Shown: one piece after another, positions 55,926-64,000 of the stretch
Numbering within the stretch: position 1 is the first letter of the stretch
Layout: each line of letters opens with the position of its first letter
DNA from: Perca fluviatilis
Lineage: Eukaryota; Chordata; Actinopteri; Perciformes; Percidae
Direction: 5' to 3'
DNA length: 64,000 nucleotides
Assembly (NCBI RefSeq): GCF_010015445.1
Contig: NC_053114.1
Coordinates: forward strand, 29,550,579-29,614,578
Program-made: the position numbers and the translations under genes
Notes under the pieces: model-generated
The model's database searches: none
What the model was told of the DNA's origin: nothing
The model's input: the letters and a program-made list of their open reading frames with translations, nothing else

Positions 55926-57320
55926 CTCTACCAGCTCCAGGTTTGCTTTGAGCTGGGACCAAACTACAAGTCTTTCAGACAGTCCACACTAGGGTCTAAA
56001 ATATGGGATAAATGAACCTTTTGGTCTATTTGCCAATGGCTAGTAAACTGAAGTAATTTACCGGCCGCATTTCTTTTTTAACTTGACATAAAACTGTATA
56101 AGGTAAGCATGAACACAACAAAATTAGCAGGTCCTATTTGTCGAGTACCTGCAGCAAACACTGCAGCTCATTGTATTGGTGTTGCTGTCATAAAAAAGCC
56201 AATCTCTTCTCACCCCTTATCTGTGAAACACCACTTCTTGGTAAATTCGCTTTTAACCATGCTTCCACCACGTTCTTAGTTTTTTACTTTCACGGTTGGT
56301 CTTCTTTGCGGCTAGCGCGAAATTCACCTCTGTGGTACACGGCTCGATTGCTAGTACCACTGCTACACGTAATCGAGCCAGGTAGCTAGCTTGATAAAGT
56401 AAGCAGAAACGTTACTATGGTGGACTGCAATTATTGACGGTCATACGCTGCGTGCGCACCAGTGTAGTGATGAGAGTTTGTAGTGAAGGAGACCTATTTC
56501 TGCCAACGCTACTCGCATTTGGTGAGTGCTAATTTGACTGTTTTCACCAACATACACATACTTTTTAGTCTTGGCAGCCAGAAAGGAGCAAACACTGAAG
56601 ACTGAATATACACAGAAACAACACAATGTAATGTGTGAGAGGTAGGCCAATATCCCAGTTGTGTCACCAGGCAACCTCCGAAATGCCGCAAGGACATGAA
56701 TTCTAAGACCAAAACAGAAACCAACATTGATCAAAACACTGCACATTGCATGAGTTTGCAATTTGTTTGCCATTTTCAGTTGGTTTTTCATTTGATTTTT
56801 AATATCTATATATACAGTTTATATACAGTATAACATACATATCATATAACAGACTCTGTTTGACTGTGTATACGTGATTTGTGTCCCCACTTTTAGTTAA
56901 TAGATTCTCATTTGACAATCAAGTTCCACAAGGAATAATGATAGATACTTGTTTCTCATATTCCCAAAGTAATAAGGGAAGCACATAAGGGCAGACTGGG
57001 TGCTCAAGCTGCCACCATCGTACAAATAGCTGTTAGATGCAGGACTGAAGACTTCATCATTCCTTAAAAAAGGAGCTAAAATCTAAGAATGGGGAGGAAA
57101 AAAAGGGAACAGACTCTATAGGAGATAAGACTTTATTTTTAAAGGCCATTCTTTGGTCAAAATGTAATTCCAGGGATAGAGGTGTTTGATAAAGCAGCAG
57201 AGAACAAAGCTGCTGGGGCGGCAAGGGGAAAGGACATGCACTTAAAAATCTCTGTATGTCTCTGTCTCTTCAGATTCTATTATGGTGGACTGCAACACTA
57301 TCACAAAACCCATGATCTGA

Positions 57321-57324
<4 letters not shown>

Positions 57325-57389
<65 letters not shown>
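57325..57389. repeat. (TG)n microsatellite
   Basis: Uninterrupted TG repeat of about 65 bases. A CA tract follows at 57504, so the two can pair as an inverted repeat. Confidence 0.97.
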
Positions 57390-57391
<2 letters not shown>

Positions 57392-57499
57392 GGTGTGGGT
57401 CATTATAACCTCTGCACACTCCTAGGTGTAACACCTGACACCCACATAGTGCATGCATGCGCACACATCTATATACACACACCCCCACACACCCCACAC

Positions 57500-57503
<4 letters not shown>

Positions 57504-57549
<46 letters not shown>

Positions 57550-57573
57550 CACACACACACACACACACACACA
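57504..57573. repeat. (CA)n microsatellite
   Basis: CA repeat of about 70 bases with one slipped base near 57549. Confidence 0.97.
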
Positions 57574-57839
57574 GAGCTCCGAAAGGTGGTGAAATTGATT
57601 TTACACAGAAAGCTCCAATCCAAAGTTACTTATTAAACCTGCCAACTTCTAATGCCCTGCCCTCCTGGCTGAGGTGTTTGTGGCTTGGTTGAACTAGATG
57701 ACACTTTGCTTCCTTTGTCTTCATATAGACCTATTTACCCTTTCTCTTCTGTCTATTAACATGTCTTTTCCAGATATCTATTCTCCTGTCTCATTTGTCA
57801 TTAGTCATGGTTGCGTCAGTGGCTCCATGATAGAAATGT

Positions 57840-58275
57840 TGATCTGTCTGTCGATTGGTCTACCACTTTTGTCTAGATGGAAATATCGCAACAATCCTTG
57901 GCTGAAATGCCAGATTTTGTATAGATATTCATTGTGCACAGAGGATGAATCCTAATGGCTTTGGTGACCCCCTGACTTTTCCTCTAGTGTCTCCATGAGA
58001 TTTTGTGTGAAATGTCTCAACAACTTTTGGATGGACTGCTATGGAATTTGGTACTTTGGCTTATGATCAAATACCTTCAGAATGACATTCCCATTAGTCT
58101 CAGCTGTGTATTTTGTGCTAATTATTAGATGTTAGCATGCTAACAGGTTAAACTGAGATGGTGAACATGGTAAACGTAACACATGCTTAACATCATCATG
58201 TTAGCATAGTCATTGTGAGCATGTTGGCAAGCTGACATTAGCTTAAGTTTAAGCCCTACTGTGCCGCTAAGTAGA
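57840..58275. repeat. widespread teleost dispersed repeat
   Basis: Words such as GTGAAATGTCTCAACAACTT, GGACTGCTATGGAATTTGGT, AATGACATTCCCATTAGTCT and TGTTAGCATGCTAAC occur in the order of a repeat I recognise as abundant in percomorph genomes. Ends are not defined by duplications. Confidence 0.6.
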
Positions 58276-59974
58276 CTGTTACCCTTTTCACTTTGGCTTT
58301 GTTTTATCGTCAAGCCAATTGGTAATTGGTAGCATTGGTTAGGTATTTTATCCCTGGGACAAAGCTGTGTGTGTATATTTCAAAAGTGTTCCCCTAACTT
58401 GCTGCCATGTTGAATATCCACCATCATACACCGCTCTTGTTCAGACATCCAGAGAGAGAACAAGAGAGCAGAGATAAGAAAAGACACAGACAGAAAAAGA
58501 CGGAGCAGGAAGACAGAGGAGACTCGGGAGGCATTTGCCTGACAGGAATCCTGAATTTCCATTCCTTCTAGCAGACACACAAACACGCATACACAGAAAG
58601 AATGAGGGAGAGAGGGGAAATGATTCACTCATGCTGCCAACCATGGACGATGCCAAAATGATAATCATCCCCGAATCCCTGCAATGATGCCCAAATCCAT
58701 TGCCATTCTCCAGTTTAGGCAATTGGCCAATACAATAAGTACATAATAGCATTTCAGTGTTTCCCCAAGATATTTTTTTTTGGCAGTGTGAAAAGGCCCC
58801 TGAAACAGCATTCAGATGTGATACTAAAACTCTCTATTAAAACCAATAATAATGAAATTCTGTGACAGCAAACCATGTGGTGATAAAGTTCTCCTGTAAA
58901 ATCAACAACTGTCTGCCAAAGATTAAACCCTGAGTGGTGAGGGCTCTAATCTGTGAGGTTATCGAGAGGCAGATGCTGAAGCTCCTTCCTTGATAATGAG
59001 TTACAGCCTGGCTCACTTTTGTTTACAGTTTTTCACAGTCACTTGAAGCCTTCCAAAGACTACATGATGTCAGCCTGATAATGGCCCGATCAGACTGACA
59101 TGAGGGAATATGAGCTTCATGGCTGACGACTTGTCGTTTTATCCCATGTTGTGTGACACAGTAAAAGACAACCAACGCAGTCTATGGGACATGTGCAAAG
59201 ACAAATGCATAAAGACTAGAATTTTCCATCTTTTGCTTTTTTTTTTAGCTTTTGAGACAGCTCTGGGCAAAGGGTTGATTGTGGCACATCATGAGTTCAA
59301 TGATTGATGAATCACAACACAGTGTGCTGACCATGCTCTAAAAATTGGCAGTACTGCTTTAGTTTGTCCAGTCTGTGGAAAAGTTTACCCTTCACTGTCC
59401 GGTCTTCCACATCCATCACCATTTTAAATTCCATGACTACATGATTGCTAATTTGTCTGTTATTTTTATTTACCAATTTATTTTATTGTTTAAGTGTTTC
59501 ATTTAAGTGTTTCAATGTATTAATGTTGTTTTTAAATGAGTCACAAACACACACACATCTACTTAACACGTTAAAGCAGTTAATGTAAATTATATATAAA
59601 ACACTTGCAAAACACTACAAAAGATTGTTAGCTGCTATGTGGAAGCAGCGATGATGGAAATGACGTTGACACATATTGGGCCCACTCTCTCACAAAACCG
59701 ATCGCTCTTCCCAACTCTTTTCATTGTTCGGCTTTGTCCTTTCTATCCAAATACTGCTAAACACGATTTTGTTTGTCTTATCTGGTGGTTACCAAGATTC
59801 TATAGTCTGTATTATGATGATAACTGAGCGGCGTCCAGTGTAATTAAAGGAGATTGGCAATTTAACAACGGAGGGAAAAAAGCATTGCATACCGTCACAG
59901 AACAAAACACACAAGAATAACAAGTGTCCACAGCTATAGGTGGGCCCCCCAAAAAAAAAAAAAAAAACACACAC

Positions 59975-60038
<64 letters not shown>

Positions 60039-60039
60039 A

Positions 60040-60074
<35 letters not shown>

Positions 60075-61054
60075 CCCTCCCACTCTCCCACTTGTTCCGT
60101 AACTGATAACAGTGTTTATTTTGTTATAAGTGAGGAGCAGCATAGTGAAAATAAATGCACACTATCCTGCACACTGAATACCAGGCAGATAACAGATTTA
60201 ATTAATTAATTACAAAAAAAACATGTCACGGATTATAAATCCAGACTTTGGGCATCTGACTCCCTGTTTTCACATATTTAAAAATTATACTAAATCTCTT
60301 TGATAGGGAGACGCTTCTTAACTGACGTTCTACTATGTCTATATAGTATTTATTGAAATCAATCAATCAACTGGTGTAGTAATCTGCAACACTGTAGACT
60401 TGAAGATTAATACCTGAACATTACATTATAAACCATTGAGGTACTGACACTGTATGTTACTTTCACTGTACATTAGTATGCATATTAAGTAGCAGCAGTC
60501 AATGAGTTGATGTTTTGCACATTGTCTATATTTGGGTGTTTTTGCCTGTGGTTTTACTGTCCACAATGTTATTTTTGTTTTTTCTTTGTATTTCTATTGT
60601 CCATGCAGCAACTTACCCTTGTCCAACACACATTTCTCCCAAGGGAGACAAATGAAGAAACCTTCACCTTGACACAAATAACATACTGATCTGTCCAACT
60701 AGATAAGGGGGACTGAATTCTGAAAAGACATTAAACACAGACAGAAAATGACAATTGAAGATGACCACAAATAATTAAATTCAATGTTTACTTAAGAACA
60801 GAAAAAAACTGTTTTTAAATGCCACTTTTTTTCCTATTTCTTCAGTTTAATACGTAATATACAATGTTATCAAAAATAATTAAATAAATAAATTGTAGGC
60901 TTCAAATTGACCCTGTAATCGGCATCGGACAAAACTGCTTCCAGCGATGGGTCCAAACAATCCTAATCAGAGCAACCTTGGTAACAACTGTTGCTGTTAC
61001 AATATGACTAGATTTATGATTATGATAAAACGACATGGTGCTTTATTTATGATA
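58276..61054. other. intergenic DNA, no gene seen
   Basis: AT-rich with the compound repeat at 59949-60074. No exon or RNA gene is supported. Confidence 0.45.
59949..60074. repeat. poly-A/(CA)n compound microsatellite
   Basis: Poly-A of about 19 bases, then CA repeats broken by an internal A run near 60034-60042. Confidence 0.95.
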
Positions 61055-61248
61055 CAGTTACTTGAAGGTAACATAAGAGTGACATGACACTGTCATGACA
61101 CATGAACCCTAACCCTAACCATAACCATAACATAAACAGAGTGACACTTACTAAAAAAAGCATTATGTCATAAAAGTTTATGACTTGTTTATAATGTTAT
61201 GAGACAGTGTCATGTCACTATTATGTAGATACCTTCAAGTAAAGTTTA
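61055..61248. mobile_element. palindromic MITE-like element
   Basis: ACTTGAAGGTAACATAAGAG at the left and ATTATGTAGATACCTTCAAGT at the right are inverted. Inside them, TGACATGACACTGTCATG and its inverse pair again. The centre has (CCCTAA)n at about 61107-61120, which is an internal short repeat and not a telomere. The target duplication is not clear. Confidence 0.55.
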
Positions 61249-62260
61249 ACCATACTTTCTTTCTCTCTAAAAATGGTGTAGGAATGATTGCCAATCTGTC
61301 TTAGTGGTAGTGATCTGAAACACTGCTAGAAATGTGCTCAAGGGGCCACCAAAACTGTCCATTTTCAAATTGTATCGATAGACGCTTCTTACGAATTAAT
61401 CAATCAACCAATCAAAACAGTTGTTTCTTAATTAGTGGATGATATATCTCATACTTCAAATTGTGTATTACAGTATTATTTCCTCTATGCCTACAGCAGA
61501 CTATCATCAGGGATGGACTTTGAATTCCCATAATATTTCTTAGCCTTAGGCTGTGGCATCAGAAAGCAATTGCCTAAATGTCACCACTTTGTGTTTTGGC
61601 TGGTGGATAAAAGCCCCTGTTTCGTGGTAATAATTAGCTCCCCTGCGTTATGTTTAGTGTAATCTCCTTGCAGGTAACTTCCTGAAAACAACATGTAACT
61701 GTAAAACAGGGTTTTATGAGGGATCTCTGCACAAGGTGGGTTACAATAATCACTGCATTTCTACTTATTTCCCTTAAAGTTGAGACAGTGCAAGATTATT
61801 TCTTGCAGGGTGCTTATACTGTATCTAAGGCCTTCTGCATGCTGCTCATCTTCATGCCTCTATCCTTATGATGACTTTAAAGCACAATATACTGCACATT
61901 AAAATTAAGTGAAACATATTCCTTCAATGTGTTATCCCGTTGCACAATGAGCTCACCAAATCAAGTTTTTTGTAATGGTATTAAAGTTAACTCACCTAAA
62001 ACTCAAACGTTACGATTCTTAATATCAAGAGGATGAAGAAATTAAATATTAGACTCATTATGTAGGCCTATGGATAATGATCAGGCCTCGTGTTTCCACA
62101 AGGAAACATGCATAAAACAACTAACGTACTGTAGCTTGCAATCAACCCAAAATGTATATCCACAATGCAGCACCACGGACAGCGACAGTTAGGCCTAGTT
62201 TATGGAGCAGGTGAAAGCAGACAGATGCAGATTGCCAGTGGATAATAAAATAAATAAATG
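61249..62260. other. intergenic DNA, no gene seen
   Basis: AT-rich, no exon with credible boundaries found on either strand. Confidence 0.4.
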
Positions 62261-62270
62261 TTTTGCTCAC

Positions 62271-62366
62271 CATTATGGCACCGCTGAACTGTCTCAGGCC
62301 TTCCAGCCACTTGTGAACTAAGACGGTCTCTCTGTATGGCCAGTCTGAAGCATGGCTCGTCGTCAT
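62271..62366 (-). CDS. possible first coding exon of an unrecognised minus-strand gene
   Basis: Reading leftward, ATG at 62366 opens MTTSHASDWPYRETVLVHKW and continues through LEGLRQFSGAIM to a strong donor (ATAATG/GTGAGC) at about 62271. The region 62340-62700 has clearly more CpG (GTCGTCG, CGACC, CATCGATGGTCGACC) than its surroundings, as expected of a vertebrate promoter and 5' UTR. I do not recognise the peptide and found no partner exon to the left in this window, so the exon would join a distant one. The frame before the splice is 32 residues. Chance cannot be excluded. Confidence 0.3.
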
Positions 62367-62700
62367 TTACTTATTACGACTTTCACATACAGATTTGAAA
62401 GCACCAAAAGTCAGAGCGTCTTAGATTGCAGTGTATTGACCGTTCGCTTAATACATCGATGGTCGACCACAGATGATCGGGCATTGCTGACCTGGTGGCA
62501 TGGAGTTCAGCACTATTTTAACCAGTGTCTGTCTTTAACTTGATGTACCATATATTCGTGAAAGAGCGCATTGTATCTTAGTTTGAACAACATCCATGGT
62601 TTGGACAGACAAAGTACACCGATCCTCAAATCACCAGGTGCCCAAAGAGACAGCGGAAGTAGGAGACAACGGCTGCTTAGCTTTTTAAAGTTTGTGACAC
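62367..62700 (-). promoter_or_regulatory. CpG-richer island, possible promoter of a minus-strand gene
   Basis: CpG dinucleotides are frequent here against a CpG-poor, AT-rich background. It lies just upstream of the candidate minus-strand ATG. No TATA box is evident. Prediction only. Confidence 0.3.
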
Positions 62701-62759
62701 TTGTAGCACTCCCTCGGACCCAAAACCTTCTTCCAATTTTTTTGGGTGTTGACTAGCTA

Positions 62760-64000
62760 GCTAACAGTTAAGGTAGTGTGGTGTCCACTTCCTGTTCCCC
62801 CTCCTGTCACATTAACTAACAACTGAGTGCTTTGACCTATTGCCCTCGACTCCATGCACACACCTATACTAATTTTGTGTATTCATCATATACAGTATAT
62901 TTTTTGCTATACCACTCTTTTTAAATCATACTTAGTAGTATTTGGTGATACTTCCTCCTCAGTGGCCACCTCTCACCCATGATGTTCCTTATGGATCCAT
63001 CCTCAGTTGCCTTCGGTTTAGAAGAATCTTTTAATTTCTTTAGCCAGAAATAAAGTTATCTCTATCCATTTCAAGATAAATTAATCAAAACCCGTTCCAT
63101 TTGGCACTTTACAGAACACTGTTACCTGTCTGTGAATGTCAAGCCTGCAGCCATCTTGTTTGTTAATGGGGTTACTTATGATTGCTCCAGCTGAGGAGCA
63201 TTAAAAAAGCAAATTAAAGTGATTAAATACATTGCACTGCCTCCACTTTTTGTAATATCTGATATGTTTGTAGAAGGCCTATGGTTTTGTTTGGTTAAAT
63301 ATTGTGTTTTGTATATCAAACAGTGTACCTCTTGGGACACAAGACACATTTTGGAAAAAGTAAAATCAAATCAAAATCTAGAGAAAATCATATGCACACA
63401 CACAGTAAATTTATATAAACATACGTGGGTTTAAACAGAATTTGTCCAGATAACATGAGTTTATAATGATGGACTGCGATGTTAAAGATAGTATTGAATT
63501 TCAAGAGACAAGATCATGTCAACTTTATTCTGGCATCTCTTTATTGGATAAAGCCTTTCTTTTATCAGTGTCAGCTTTTATTTTTACTGGTTCTCTGTTT
63601 TCCTTGATTTTATTTCATTGTCCTTTTAATTATTTAAATAATTTGCTTTCATGACTTCTCCTGTTTTATTTCTTATCTCCCAATCTCTTGTTTAGGTCTT
63701 GAAATGTTTAATCCCAAATTCACCTGTAAACCAGCTTGTAACCTTGTTTTGTAAGGTGCTGTATAAATAAAGTTTCAGCTGGTACAAGTCATCAATCTGC
63801 CACATGCTGCGGCTGACTGGTAGTGCTGCTTTTCTTCCTTCACTGCTCTGTTTCTCTCCTTCTCTAGTTTCATATCATCAGTCATTGATGGAATCTCTTT
63901 TGTTGTGTATTATGTATAATCAATTTCTCAGAGATATGATTTGCTGGTTCAAAAGTTTCTGACCAACCTGTGTAACTATGGTAACATTCTAGAGTGTCTA
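62760..64000. other. window end, no gene seen
   Basis: AT-rich sequence. A short tail-like GTGCTGTATAAATAAAG near 63757 resembles L2-type LINE 3' ends but is too short to call. Confidence 0.4.

Larger units (their letters stand above)
55072..57839. other. intergenic DNA, no gene seen
   Basis: It holds a tRNA-like patch near 55845-55925 and two CA/GT microsatellites, listed separately. The longest non-repeat open frames (55704-56015 plus strand, 56441-56791 minus strand) show no recognisable domain. Confidence 0.45.

Noticed and set aside
61107..61120. telomeric repeat
   Set aside because: Only two to three CCCTAA-type units, internal to a palindromic transposable element.
62352..62756. plus-strand frames of about 60 residues
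   Set aside because: They overlap the CpG-richer patch and read as shadows; the minus-strand frame with a donor is the better candidate.
63745..63780. L2-like LINE 3' tail
   Set aside because: About 30 bases of similarity only, with no coding remnant beside it.

Overview
The window is genomic DNA from a ray-finned fish, most likely a percomorph. The evidence is the intron-rich vertebrate gene, dense long CA/GT microsatellites, and many dispersed repeats that I recognise as teleost families (hAT-type MITEs with 8-bp target duplications, tRNA-derived SINEs, an L2-like LINE 3' end). Nothing points to a prokaryote or virus, and there is no CRISPR array or operon.

The only gene that can be fully supported is a plus-strand sarcomeric M-band gene, myom2 (M-protein, of the myomesin family). 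A compact muscle-type promoter (MEF2-like TATA plus a perfect CArG box) lies at 5174-5205. A probable 5' UTR exon ends at 5335. Coding sequence starts at 7797 and stops at 40389 over 38 coding exons (numbered 2-39 here). All junctions are GT-AG, and the exons sum to 4251 nt, which is 1416 codons plus a stop with no frame conflict. The order is a short N-terminal segment, Ig1-Ig2, five fibronectin type III domains, then five Ig domains separated by short helical linkers with their own small exons, and a Pro/Ser/Thr-rich tail. Every linker module and nearly every domain is bounded by phase-1 introns. I could not decide between the teleost paralogs myom2a and myom2b.

Layout: 1-1.1 kb, 5' part of a decayed hAT-like transposon; 1.6 kb, SINE-like sequence; 2.04-2.83 kb, a homopolymer block that looks like an assembly or base-calling problem; 4.1-4.3 kb, a MITE; 4.6-5.3 kb, the muscle promoter; 7.8-40.4 kb, myom2, whose introns hold several hAT-type elements with clear target duplications, a LINE fragment, a SINE and microsatellites; 40.4-40.7 kb, the 3' UTR with poly(A) signals. 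From 40.7 to 64 kb I see no confident gene. That stretch contains microsatellites, a ubiquitous teleost repeat, a Harbinger-like MITE (46.7-47.3 kb), a 3.2-kb tandem array combining an AT-rich minisatellite with seven tRNA-like modules (48.8-52.0 kb) and broken by a 967-bp insertion, further MITEs, and a CpG-richer island near 62.3-62.7 kb with a possible first exon of an unrecognised minus-strand gene.

The observations most worth checking are a decayed duplicate of part of exon 8 in the following intron (15433-15502), the tRNA-like/minisatellite array, the CA repeat 17 bases downstream of a frame-preserving linker exon, the short N terminus, and the possible minus-strand gene start. I found no previously undescribed molecular system here.
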